Shown in pieces: positions 10,380 to 20,816 of a stretch of 64,000 nt of DNA (positions within the stretch are counted from its first letter, which is position 1; every line of letters starts with the position of its first letter). Where the stretch lies: assembly GCA_017979445.1 (NCBI GenBank), contig CM030714.1, forward strand, positions 14,999,892 through 15,063,891, read 5' to 3'. Under the pieces are notes generated by a model, which was not told where the DNA came from, ran no database searches, and saw nothing but the letters and a program-made list of their open reading frames with translations. Source of the stretch: Akebia trifoliata (lineage: Eukaryota; Streptophyta; Magnoliopsida; Ranunculales; Lardizabalaceae). The position numbers were made by a program, and so were the translations under genes.

Positions 10380-11280
10380 GGAAAAGCTTTTATAACTGGA
10401 AGGAATTTGGCATGTAAAATTTTTTAAGAGATAAAAACAGAATGTGACCTCAATAAGAGATCTGCAATTCCTTATACAAGAAGGCACGGAGCTTATCTTG
10501 TCAGCACAAGAAAAAAATGTCATGGGTTATCAAGGATGAGTTAAATAAATTTTAACTAAATATATTATTGAGGCATGTAGTAAAAGCCTAAAATTTATTC
10601 CGAAAAACCCATCATATTTACTTCTTACATCATTAGTACAAAAAATATATTTCTAAAAACCATGGAGCTCATTCAAGGCCTTCCCAAAACAAAATCTTTA
10701 ACCCTCCACTATTGTGATGCAAAGCTTATTATCTGCTAATAAATAAGTAGTAGCAAATTGATTGAAAATCGAATTTATAGGATATAAAATATATTAATTC
10801 AATTCCCAAAATACTAAAAAAAGAAATTATCTTCAATAACCAAATCATTTTTTAATGGATATAAAATTAGGATTGACTCGAGCCATTTCTAACCCAAATC
10901 AACCGATCCAAACCAATATGAGCACTTGCCAAGTCCCATTCTTAGAAAACCAAAATCTTATCTCAAATATTGTGATCCACAACATGAATTATACCATGAA
11001 AACAGAGTTTGTATGCATATAATACTCAAATTCTACTAAAATATCTCAACATTTATAAAATTTCATTTTGGAGCTCATAGAACCAACCAAAGTGGTCGGT
11101 CAAGATGACAAAGCAATAAAAGAAGGAAAAAAAAAAAAAACGATGAATCAGTCTATCAAACCTAAATCTTCAATCCAAATCTAAATATATTGGATAAAAA
11201 TCGTAATACATTCTATATAAAGAAAAAAGGGATTAGAGATAGTACCTAGCCCGAAGTCGCAATGATTCCTGGCTTGTCGT
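10380..11280. other. Non-coding interior of the CACTA element
   Basis: AT-rich with no recognisable coding fragment. It lies between the LRR exon and the GA-rich right subterminal region. Confidence 0.5.
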
Positions 11281-11299
11281 GTGAGGTGATGCAACAGGT

Positions 11300-11620
11300 G
11301 ACTGTGCCTTTGTAACCAATGTGATTGAGAGATGAGAGATCACTTCGAGTTATCAGAGACAGGTAGAGAGATCAATAGATCACTTTGAGAAATGAGAGAT
11401 GAGATACAAGAGAGGACGAGGATTGTATCTAGATCTAGATCGAGATCGATTGATCAAATAGAATGGGAGATGAGATCTATTGAGGAAGATAGATCGAGAG
11501 AGAGATATCGATCAATCGATCAGATAGAAGGGGATATAAGATTGATCGAGGGAGACAGAGAAATATAGAGGGGTCGATTGAGAGAGATGTAGAGGTCGAT
11601 CGAGAGAAAGAGAGAGAAAC

Positions 11621-11675
<55 letters not shown>

Positions 11676-11690
11676 ATGAAAATGTGGTCG
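11300..11690. repeat. GA-rich CACTA subterminal region with (GA)n
   Basis: Repeated short words GAGATGAGAT, GATCGAGAG and ATCGATC fill this stretch and end in a pure (GA)n run at 11624-11673. Clustered short repeats next to the tip are typical of CACTA subterminal transposase-binding regions. The binding role is inference. Confidence 0.6.
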
Positions 11691-11749
11691 AAGGGTCACG
11701 GAATTTTGGGTTTTAAAATTCGTCGGGCCAGGTCTAACAAATTTTTTGT

Positions 11750-11775
11750 TCAAAATTTGGGATTTTCATGTAGTG
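11750..11775 (-). repeat. CACTA right terminal inverted repeat
   Basis: The minus strand from 11775 reads CACTACATGAAAATCCC. It pairs with the left tip at 664 and is flanked by AAT. Confidence 0.7.
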
Positions 11776-12700
11776 AATAGACATTCACAATAAGCGGAAT
11801 AAAGGTGTTTCTATTTTTCCTCCAACTAAAGCTTATGTATATTATAGTTGCATGAATTTGATTACAGGAAGTTCTTGACAAGACAAATTATAGGGGTTAG
11901 TGTCTTTTGGAGAAAAGGCGAAAGCTTAATTATTTCTCAATTAAGAATTATACTAAGGAGAGTTTTCAATAGCGCAGTACATGGAAGGGAGTATGGCATT
12001 GGTGACATATAAACATCATGATTTACATTGTTAACTTAACCAAAATACGAGATTATTGTGATTCTATTTCAACTAAAGTTATTGATATTTTTAAATCGTG
12101 TACACGTGTCGTGTTTTACAAGAGGAGAAAACCCAATGAAAAAAATGATTTTCAAAATAAAAATTTATATTCAAAATTTCCTAATCGACTGAGTAGGTCA
12201 AGTTGGAGAATGTTAAAAAAACCCATGGTTTTTTGAGTGGCCAATAAGTAGTGCGGTTTAAGTGTTTTAGTGTGATGTGTTTCCTCATTAAGAAATAAAT
12301 CAATAACAATTAACATAGTTGGCTGAGAGTTTCTATTTTGCGGGAAACGTCTATTATAGAAGGATAGGAATTCTATGATGGGTAGCTTTTTAATCTCGGA
12401 GAAGATCTAGGCCCTCTACTCCTACGTATAAAAGAATTGGATCGGCTCGCCTATATGTGTGTGATTTTCATTCAAGAGAATCAAAAACTTCAAGAACCCA
12501 TGCGGGTTGCATGTCCAAGCCGTGATATAGGTTCAAGGGTTATTGGAGATCGAAATTCCATGAAGACAGGCATAAGATCCAAGTATAGATTATGGATGAG
12601 AAGGTGAGTCTAGAGATCAAAGATCATTTTAAAAGGGTATTAAATCGATGCACCTTGGAGATCAATGGCATTTGCGACAATCACAGGTAGGTAACCTATG
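11776..12700 (+). mobile_element. Probable Copia 3' region and 3' LTR, continuing 1-663
   Basis: Sequence resumes after the second AAT. At 12200-12210 a purine-rich AAGTTGGAGAA precedes TGTTAAAA at 12211, a polypurine tract and LTR-start arrangement usual for Copia. A TATA motif TATAAAAG lies at 12427-12434, inside the presumed LTR. The LTR end is not resolved. The link to the Copia remnant at 1-663 rests on position and strand only. Confidence 0.45.
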
Positions 12701-13368
12701 ACGATGAGATCATGATAGAAATAGTGATTATTAATTCATGTTGATCCTAAAACATTCAGTATGGTTTATGATTTGATATTCCACATATTGATCTATATGC
12801 AAATCATATAATGGATATGTAGGCATTTTAATGTTGACTTGAAAATAATGCTTATATTACAAAGTCCAAACGTGACAGTTGCTTTGATAGATTGAGGTCC
12901 GACTATGTAGTAAGTAGAATTAGTAAAAGAAATTGGATTCCCACATTCGCATAAGGCATTGGCTAACTTGAGTTTGGTAAGGAATGTGATTCCCACACAA
13001 TGAAAATTACAATCAAGGTTGCACCTGATGTAACTGATCTCCTTACTGAAAATGGTTTTTGTTAATGCTTGATCCAATGGCACCATGTTAAGATGCATTA
13101 AATATACCTTGGAAATAAGCATTTTAGGGTATTTTTTTTATTGAAACCAAATTTTGAGGCTATTTTTTATAGGAAAATAAAGTTTGGAGGTGTGTTTAAT
13201 GCATATTAACGTGTGCCCTTTGGGCAAATGTTAACTAAACCCATTGAAAATTACTTAATAAGCCTTGTGGTAGAGACATGTTTCTAAATGAATCCAGTTG
13301 TTGCTCACGACAATTTGAATCATTGATCTCCATAATTGAGTTCAAATGTCGAGATGGACAATTATCAT
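12700..13368. other. Non-coding stretch
   Basis: I see no coding region or clear repeat. The 109-codon minus-strand open frame at 12793-13122 has no recognisable motif. Confidence 0.4.
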
Positions 13369-13619
13369 CAATACATGAAAATTGGAAAATTCGATGAGCC
13401 TTGGCCCAATAATTTAGAAATCAAATTTCGACAACCCATGACCGTAAAAAAATTTTATGTTCCCCAATTCAATGGGTTAGAACCATCGAATATCTCCTAT
13501 TCTCCATTAATTTGATGGGAAAAAAAAAATCATTAATGAAAAGTTGACATCTTGATCCATCAAATTTTATGAAATTTGACGGCCTTGGGCCATCGAATAT
13601 GACATTTTTTCATGTTGTG
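13369..13619. mobile_element. Miniature CACTA element (251 bp)
   Basis: The left tip is CAATACATGAAAATTGG, followed by AAATTCGATGAGCC. The right tip read inward on the minus strand is CACAACATGAAAAAATG, followed by ATATTCGATGGCCC. These match each other and the tips of the 11-kb element at 664-11775. The interior has repeated CATCGAATAT and TTGGGCC words and no coding potential. The flanking trinucleotides are CAT (left) and AAT (right), a one-mismatch TSD. Confidence 0.6.
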
Positions 13620-14410
13620 AATCACTGATCTTGATGATTGTTAAATATCAATCTTAATGATTGGAAAAAAGTTTGATCTCAAGGATTTGAATTCTAGATC
13701 TCAACAATTTAAATCATCGATCTCTATAATTGAAAGTGGAGGTGAATAGGCATTAAGAAGAAAAAAAAATTACCAACTGCACTACCAAGATAGGGTTCAA
13801 AATTTAGTGGGTACCAATTAAGTATTCTAACCTCAGATCTGGCTTGGACCGAGATTTTTTAGTTTTATGAAATAAATGGAATACTCCAACAAAAGTAATT
13901 AGAAAATGGTCAAATGAATATTCCAATATAAATGTAATATAGAAGCCGAGTTGTTTTGATAAAAATACAGAATATAGGGCTTACTAAAGAAATAGAATGA
14001 AAAATATCATACATAATTTATTGACTTACCTTATAAATTATTAATTTGGGCATATTAGAAATTCCTCTACAAATTAAAAAAAATTAGACTTGCCTCCCTT
14101 GACCATTGATAATATATAGTCTAGCGATGTATGATGATATTATTTTTCTTTTTCTTTCCACATTTTCTTTTTAAACATCGTTGTGTAAAATTTGCCACTT
14201 GGTAGGGATAATTTTGTTACGTCAGATAACGACTTTGTCAAAGCAAAAGCTGCAAAGTTGCAACTCTAAATATTTCTGTAAGGAGGGGTATCTAATTTAT
14301 ATATATATATACTATAACCAAAGGAAATATTACAATAAGCTTAATAAAAAGAAAAGAATAAAAGAATACTACAGATGCCAAAAATAACCAAAGCCTAGAG
14401 CTATTACATA
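13620..14410. other. Non-coding stretch downstream of the LEA_2 gene
   Basis: AT-rich. It includes the 3' flank of the minus-strand LEA_2 gene. No gene or repeat family was recognised. Confidence 0.4.
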
Positions 14411-14998
14411 TCACTTGCAAATAATATCGTGTGCGGATTGGTTGGGAGTATTGATAGTAAAAGTGCAATTCATTTGGCCCGATTTATTTTTCTTCATCAT
14501 CAGCATTAGTGTCACCTTCCCATTCAATTTGGTGTATGCATTGAATGTCAAATTCCCCGAATTTAGATCACTAGCAAGATTTGAATTACCTGATAATTGT
14601 TCCGAAGTCACATCAAATGTAACATTCACGCGTCGTGTGCTCCGTAACTTTGCTTTTATTGCAGGAATTTGAACCTCTCCGATCGTCTCTCCACGGTAAG
14701 AAAGTAACATGGTACTGTTACGAAATTTGTACTCACCCCAATTCTTGTTCTTCACTCTGACCTCTGTGATCAACCTCATGTTAACGGAAGGGGTTGTAGG
14801 ATTATAGTTAAAATTCTGGATACTTACGGAGGTAATTTTGATATTAGGACGTTTTACTTTTAGAACGGTTGTTCCAAGTACCGCAAACACTATCATCTGA
14901 AGGACAATGAAAACAACGATGTATGTGATCAATTTGATTTTTTTCTTCTTAGCGAGTTCCTCCGGTCCCAACATCGCCCTCTCTTCATCGCTGCCCAT
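14411..14998 (-). CDS. LEA_2 / NDR1-HIN1-like (NHL) membrane protein
   Basis: Intact single-exon gene of 195 codons, start ATG at 14998. Residues 1-22 form a charged cytosolic tail ending in KKKKIK. Residues 23-46 are one hydrophobic membrane span. The rest (about 50-190) is an LEA_2 (water stress and hypersensitive response) fold beginning PNIKITSVSIQNFNY, with RLITEVRVKNKNWGEYKF and a GEVQIPAIKAKLRS strand. Potential N-glycosylation sites are NST, NVT, NLT and NCT. Size and layout match small NHL/LEA-hydroxyproline-rich glycoprotein family members, type II plasma-membrane proteins linked to stress and defence. Their biochemical role is poorly defined, and none is asserted here. A TATA-like TATAAATA lies about 105 bp upstream. 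It is the only intact host-type gene in the window, between transposon remnants. Confidence 0.88.
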   Translation of the reverse strand: MGSDEERAMLGPEELAKKKKIKLITYIVVFIVLQMIVFAVLGTTVLKVKRPNIKITSVSIQNFNYNPTTPSVNMRLITEVRVKNKNWGEYKFRNSTMLLSYRGETIGEVQIPAIKAKLRSTRRVNVTFDVTSEQLSGNSNLASDLNSGNLTFNAYTKLNGKVTLMLMMKKNKSGQMNCTFTINTPNQSAHDIICK

Positions 14999-15099
14999 GG
15001 AGTGTTCTTTTATGAAGGAAAAGGTCTTCTACTTCTTTTGGTTTGTGTAAACCAAATATGCTTGAAGTAGTTGGTGATAATGGTTGGTTTGTCATCTGT

Positions 15100-15107
15100 T
15101 ATTTATA
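15100..15107 (-). promoter_or_regulatory. TATA box of the LEA_2 gene
   Basis: TATAAATA on the minus strand, about 102 bp before the ATG, a suitable distance for a plant promoter with a 60-80 base 5' leader. Inferred from motif and position only. Confidence 0.5.
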
Positions 15108-15109
15108 CT

Positions 15110-16070
15110 TATAATATAGTACATTAGATGATGTCATTTAAATTATTTTTTCTTTTAAGGGATGTTGGACGGAAATTTCCTTTGCAATAATTTATTTGAA
15201 CAAACGCGCATTTGGTTTGGACTTCTAGATGCTTACATTTTTTCAAAATTAAAATTTGACTTTCGGTAAATCATAGAAACTTCTAACGTGTGGAGGAAAC
15301 ATTCAACTCGAGTTTAGAATCGCCTCAGTAAACCCATTTTCGAGATGCGGAATCATCACTCACACTCTTATCGGGCCGGATTTTCTTCCCATATGGTGAT
15401 TCACTGGAATCCTTAAAAAAAAACTCTTTTCTTCAGTTTGGTCTTCAGCTTCATTCTTTCTGCGTTGATTCAGCGCTTGCTGCTTAGGGCGATAGCGGCC
15501 CTATCCATGCTTAATACTTCCATTTAATGATGTAAACCACCTTCAGATTCGCTAACCTAAGGAATTATTTTCTTATCCCTACTTCCTATTAGCCTACTTA
15601 ATTAAAGAAGGCACTTGGACTCGTGGTTTTTTTTAATAGGTTTCTTTGTGGGTCTCGGGCTCATTCCGCAAATGTTGTTTGGGCAGTTTGCACTTTTTCA
15701 ACCATGCTTGCATATGAACAATATAGGACTGTTAATGGATAGTCTAAAATCTGAATCCGATTCGAATTCATATTCGAAATTTCGAATATTTATTCAAAAT
15801 TTTCGGATTCAAATCTGAATTCAGATATTATTTTGGTATTTGAATATATTTTGAAAACAGATTCGAAAATTGGTACATCAACATTCAGTAAAATCCGATT
15901 CAAAAAGATAATATAATAAGTATATTTATATTATCTAATAATAAATTCAGATTTTCTCTCGTCCTCTTCCATTCTCAAGTCTCAACTCTTCACTGTGGAA
16001 TGAAGAGAGGGCTAGGGTAGATGTCGATCATCTTTTCCAGCAACTAATGTGACATCAAACCAACTATTTA

Positions 16071-16111
<41 letters not shown>

Positions 16112-16601
16112 TTATTGACTTTCAGTAAATCAAAGAAACTACTAATGCAGTGATACGTTCTTAATACTTCCATGTAAACCCATATCCTACAATGAGTCAT
16201 GTTTACAACTGTCATGTAATGATGTAAACCACCTGTTGGCCGGCTAACCTATGAAATTTTTTCTAAAGTTTCTTAGTTAGAATTGCTATTTTTTTAAAAG
16301 TTAATTTAAATTAAGTTCAAAGAAATAAGATTTGGGAGTTTATACCAAATGTTACACCCATCCAAATGATTAACAAATCATAATTAACCTATTGTATTTT
16401 TAATATAGATTTTGATTATGACCGTTTTTATTTCAAAGTTGTTTTGAATTTTGTGGGTATATTCTCTACAAATCTTCACGAGTCAAACTCGTCCACTAGG
16501 AGTAATCTGAGGGTTTATTGTTGCATTCGTTAAATGCAGTTGAGATACTTGCGAAAGTGGTAATTTAATTTCTCGGGACTAAAAAAAAGTAAGTTTGGGA
16601 A
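15110..16601. other. Intergenic AT-rich stretch with simple repeats
   Basis: No gene recognised. Between 15740 and 15910 short words of the type ATTCGAAT, TTCGGATTC and ATCCGATTC recur in both orientations, like a decayed simple repeat. A (CT)n run lies at 16073-16108. Confidence 0.5.
16073..16108 (+). repeat. (CT)n microsatellite
   Basis: 18 CT dinucleotides without interruption. Confidence 0.95.
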
Positions 16602-17870
16602 TGTGATCAGTGTTTAAAAACATTGATTTATCAGCATTTTTTTCAAATATTTATCTCGATTTTTGTCTTTATTTTCTATATTAAATAAATAATCATGTTA
16701 AGCCTCGAAATATCACGTTACATGTTCTTTCATGCTAATTAGGCTTAATTGCACATAAATAATTGTATTTGTCGGAAAATCTTAATTATGTGTGTTCATT
16801 ATGCAAATCAAAGATCAAACCATCAAACCTTAAATTAGAAAATAGACATTGCATTACAATTTGAAGGACCAATCATGCATCTTGGCCAAAATTTGAGACC
16901 CAACCACAACACAGTGGACTTCAATTCAAATGCCCTAAAATTACAGGAATGTGCTTCGCACGTGATTTTATCCACAATAGTTAAGGCGATTAAGAATGTA
17001 TCCTTTCAGAACCTAGGATTTCTATAAATAGAAAACATTTCTTAATGTAGAAATGATCCATTTTTTTGCCTTTTTCTTTGGTATCTATTCCTTTAGCCTA
17101 AGGCCCTTGGCCTTTTCTTATATTTTTCTATTTTGTAGCATATATTTTCCCTTAAAATTTTGTAAACTTGTAAGTAAGAGAGTGTAATTATCTTTATTCA
17201 ATAAAGCAATGCTTGTTCTTCTCCATCTATATTTCTCTATCAGTTGCAATGACTTAGGCTAATCACCCCTCCATTGAAGAGTGGAGAATCTTAGAACAAT
17301 ATTATTTTGAAGTATTTAGTGCTTTACAGCTTAATTTCCTTTAATGTTTGTGAATTCTTTGCAAGGCTTGTCCACTCCTATGGATTTAGGCTAGAGATGA
17401 ACTCTTACACCTTTTATACTTAACCTAGATGTTTCATACTTAAATAAGGTCAAAATATAGCATGCTAAATGTAGATATTTGATAGTAAGAGATTTACATA
17501 CTAGAAAGTGAAGAAATTCTACTTAGAGTTCTTTAAATCAGATTTTATCTCGTTAAATATTTTGATCTAAGGAACGAACATAGCCGTTATGATTGAGTTA
17601 TCAAAGAGGTTAGGGAGCTAGATTTTATTTACTAATTTGTTATAGGTGGATCTCTTTCCAATGGTATTTCCCTCCATAATTTTAGCTTTATTTTATTTTC
17701 TATTAGTTTTATTTTGTTTTTAATTACTTCAAAAACACAAAAACAGATATATTTATTGGCTTAGATTAATTTTGTAATCTTAACTCGATTCTTCCCCCTT
17801 TCACTCGGGTTCAAATCCTTATCTCAAAAGTCAAGGAAATTTACATATATATTAACTTCTATGAGAAGGA
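16602..17870 (+). repeat. Athila-like LTR, plus strand
   Basis: Homologous, in opposite orientation, to 35550-36882. It starts TGTGATCAGTG at 16602. Shared landmarks are the TTGATTTATC segment, the GCTAATTAGGCTTAATTGCAC segment at 16736, a TATA motif (CTATAAATAGAAAAC, 17022) and TTAACCTAGATGTTTCATAC at 17423. The segment at 17700-17830 resembles the LTR end and pre-PBS region of the minus-strand copy, including TTCAAATCC and TTAGATTAA words. No gag follows and no TSD is seen, so it may be a solo or truncated LTR. Confidence 0.55.
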
Positions 17871-18307
17871 CAATGATAATCCCATCATTACGGCCATGAT
17901 TCTCACTTGAAAAGGTTTGATAAAACGTGTTTGATAAGGGTTTGGTACAATGTGTTTCACTAGAAGGCGTCTCTTCCTAGTTGAATGCAATTTGTCTCCT
18001 CTTGCAATTGTCGATCACCACTACTGCACATTGTGACTTTTGACATCTACAAAAAAGGGGATATAAGCACGTCATGTTCTTTGAGAACCTCCAAAGAAAA
18101 GAAATCAAATATCCACGGTATTCTCGACCGAAACAAATAGCCACAAAGGGGTCACGATGATGTTTTCACTTAAGACAAAAAAAATAGAAAGACACTCTTA
18201 AATGAGATGAACAGCCGTGTTGGAGCAAAGAAGTTGTCGCTACACTCTTTCTTGATTTTGCTCAAGGATCATTACCATCCAAAGCGCCCTCACCAAAACT
18301 TATTTAG

Positions 18308-18430
18308 GCAAACTCCCAAGGCGCCTGATACTCGGGGACTTCTCAAACGGCTTAGAGCTTTGAATGATAGCAAACTCCAAGACGCCTTGTACTTGAGACT
18401 TATCAAAACAGCATAAAGCTATAGGCGTCG
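18308..18430 (+). repeat. 62-bp tandem duplication
   Basis: GCAAACTCCCAAGGCGCCT at 18308 recurs as GCAAACTCCAAGACGCCTT at 18370. The repeat continues with ACTCGGGGACTTCTCAAA against ACTTGAGACTTATCAAAA. Two diverged units. Confidence 0.65.
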
Positions 18431-18485
18431 AGCACCCCTTCTCATATATTTCTCGAGCATCATAACGAGTTCAACTGTAGACACC

Positions 18486-19040
18486 ATGTGCGATCATCAA
18501 AAGGCGATGTACATCTTGCTCACACAAAGAACTTAGGGATCATACGTATTTAATGAGGCACTAACAAACATAAAAAAATCATTGCTGAATTGGACGCTAT
18601 GCGCTCCTAAACTAGTACGTCATGTGTATCTTGGACAAAACGTTGTACGCCTTACTCACGTAGATGACTCGATTCACATTTGTGTCCATAGAGACCCTGA
18701 GCACTCCCAAAGAATGCATGGTGTGGATTATTAAGTGGCACCATGTACCTTACTCACGTAGAAAACTTGGCGCTTATTTGCTGAGGCATTGTGCGCTTTC
18801 GACCTAATGCACCGTGTGTATTACACAAAGTGTCATGCGCCCTTAATTTAATATATCATGTGTATTCTAGACAAAGCGTCGTGCATCTTGCTCAACACTC
18901 TTGAACGATGCACCATGTGCACTATTGAACGGTGTCATGCACTTTAATCGCAGAGAGGTTCTAGTACTTGTTTGCTTGACGAGGAGTTGAACACCTTCCT
19001 TGTGAGTGTACCATGTGCAATCACCAATTGGCGCAATGCT
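18486..19040 (+). repeat. Degenerate minisatellite with CACCATGTGY motif
   Basis: Words of the type CACCATGTG, CGTCATGTGTAT, CAAAGCGTCGTGC and CTTGCTCACGTAG recur about seven times (for example 18490, 18618, 18739, 18810, 18855, 18912 and 19008). The spacing is irregular, about 40-120 bp. Long degenerate tandem tracts of this kind occur inside plant Tat-lineage retrotransposons, but no coding domain is nearby to prove that origin. Confidence 0.5.
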
Positions 19041-19099
19041 TTTCACACTAAATATTACATTAACGTTTGCTTTGAAAAAACTTCAGGTCAATCGTTTGA

Positions 19100-19887
19100 G
19101 TGAGAACGACTTCTCCCTAGAGTGTTATAGAGCACGACTGGCTATAAGACTGATTAAGCACGAGACTGCATGTCGCACGACCACATAAAGAATAATATAC
19201 TCGCATGATGGGCAAGGGACTAATGTAGTATGGGTAATAAAGTCTCCAAGTGACACACATGTGTTGCTTCTGAAGCCTCCACATGGCATCTTCAGAATCG
19301 TTGGGTGTCTCCTTTGAGGTTGCTACGTGGCGTCATAAGGAGCTTTGACTATGAGACTACTAAGGAGATACCTTTCTCTCTCCCTTTCGATAACCCCATA
19401 TAAATCATGTAATAGTTTCAAGACTAGTGGGGTGACTCCTCGGAGCCTAGGGACATAATCTAGATTTGGACAAACCCTGAATAAATTATGTATTATCCTT
19501 TCTTTCTCTTTCTCTTTCTCTTTCTCCTTCTCTTTAATCATCTTTGTATGGCTTATACCAACGTGATACCAACATCGAACGACCATGATACATGATTTAG
19601 GTAGTGGTGGGACTACCCTATGTGCCACTCAACATGTGACTAATAAAAAGGTCTTATCCTCCGTGTACATTACCAAAAAATGGGCATCAATACTAAGTAA
19701 ACTAAATTACATGGGATAATGATCCCATACATCTTGAGTGTAATGATCCCCTCCTCTAATTCGATTCATTAATTTAATTTTGCATTGATGGGCCTGATTG
19801 ATTGGAATTTATCGATGTTTCTTTAAGAAATTTTGATTTTTAATTAATGTGTGATTATGAGTCCTATCATTCACTTTGAAGAAATAC
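19100..19887. other. Non-coding stretch between minisatellite and Tat-like LTR
   Basis: Holds a CTTT-rich tract at 19498-19535 and no recognisable gene. The minus-strand open frame at 19323-19628 owes its Lys-Glu run to that tract. Confidence 0.5.
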
Positions 19888-20816
19888 TATCGACACCCCC
19901 ATTTGCTTAATTTAACGTTATATACTTAAATTGAGGTGCATTAAGTAAAAACAATTTAAATCATGATAAGGGTCTAGTACCCAATGTAAGATTTTAATTT
20001 GAATTAAGTTTTGAATGTTTCAAATTAAGGTTTTTTTTTTTCATTTTCTCAAATTTTGGTTTAAATTTCGTTATTTTATGTTGATAAATTCGTCATTTCA
20101 TGTGGTGAAATTCGTTATTTCATGTGATAAAATTTGTTATTTCATGTGATGAAAATCATCATTTTATGTAAATAATTTCGATTTTCTTAAGTGCAAAAAA
20201 TCTCTAGATTTTTTTAGTGTACGTGAATATTGTCGAAAGGTTATCTTTTAATCCCCAAACTCACATTTTCCTAATAATCGAGATTTCTAAGTAAAAGTCA
20301 AACGTCAATGCGCATTTTGATCATTTTTTCAACTCATCGTAAACGTTTTGTTTTCACTGATTTTAGTTTCATTAGACTTAAAATAACATTCTGAGAGCGA
20401 TGATAGTACTTTTGCGACATTTCATAGGAATGGGACGAACGAAAGGAATTTTCATTATTTTGTCAATTTATGTAAAATTTAGTGAATGATTTTATTTGGT
20501 CACAAAATAATTATTTTTAAGTATCAAGATCTCATTTTCCTAACGTTGCGAGGTCTCTATGTTATCGAAATGTATAACGAGTCTGACTGTACGTACTTCT
20601 TAAGTTGATTATAAAATAAAGACGATCCAAAGCGTGCGTAATTTCTAAGTTTAGCGTACAGAAAAGAGAGAGAATAGAGAAGGACTGGGAAAGAAAATAG
20701 GAAATGACCTCTAAAAAGCTTTCGGCTCTTGCATGTACTATGCGCTCATCATTAGAGATCCACAATAATTGAATAACAAATTGTTGAATCAGGCAATCCC
20801 AAAATGGGTGTCTACA
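19888..20816 (-). repeat. Tat/Ogre-like LTR piece
   Basis: Read on the minus strand from 20816 it begins TGTAGACACCCATTTTGGG, the same terminus type as the solo LTR at 42846 (TGTAGACACC). It aligns with 58540-58714 plus 62650-63128: shared CTTAATTTAAC, GTRYATTAAGTAAAAA, the AAAATCATC tract, TCATTTTCCTA and GTGTGTAATTTCTA segments. The left limit at 19888 is uncertain and homology may extend further. No internal region is seen. Confidence 0.5.
20069..20178 (+). repeat. 22-bp tandem repeat, five units
   Basis: Units start at 20069, 20091, 20113, 20135 and 20157 and follow the pattern CGTTATTTCATGTGATAAAATT. They lie inside the Tat/Ogre-like LTR. Two related units flank the chromovirus at 58682-58712 and 62650-62680. 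Confidence 0.8.

Larger units (their letters stand above)
664..11775. mobile_element. CACTA-type DNA transposon carrying host gene fragments
   Basis: The left tip at 664 reads CATTATGTGAAAA. The right tip, read inward on the minus strand from 11775, is CACTACATGAAAA. The two agree at 10 of 13 positions and all three differences are transitions. Both tips then share CCCA..ATTTGA-like sequence. The three bases outside each tip are AAT (661-663 and 11776-11778), which fits the 3-bp TSD of CACTA (En/Spm) elements. No TNP2-type transposase is visible, so the element is non-autonomous. Inside it are exon fragments of HD-ZIP III, SAPS, NPL4, an LRR gene and one unrecognised gene, all on the minus strand, plus a chromovirus inserted later at 4503-8453. 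Without that insertion the element is about 7.2 kb. The alternative, chance similarity of tips plus a chance 3-bp TSD, is possible but the combination is persuasive. Confidence 0.75.

Noticed and set aside
11520..11753. Minus-strand frame with a Ser-Leu repeat
   Set aside because: Product of the (GA)n run and GA-rich subterminal CACTA sequence.
12793..13122. 109-codon minus-strand frame
   Set aside because: No recognisable domain, no homologue remembered and no splice or promoter support.
18486..19040. Possible CRISPR-like array
   Set aside because: Cores and spacing are irregular, repeats are diverged and the context is plant nuclear DNA.
19323..19628. 101-codon minus-strand frame with a Lys-Glu run
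   Set aside because: The run comes from a CTTT-rich tract and the rest has no recognisable motif.
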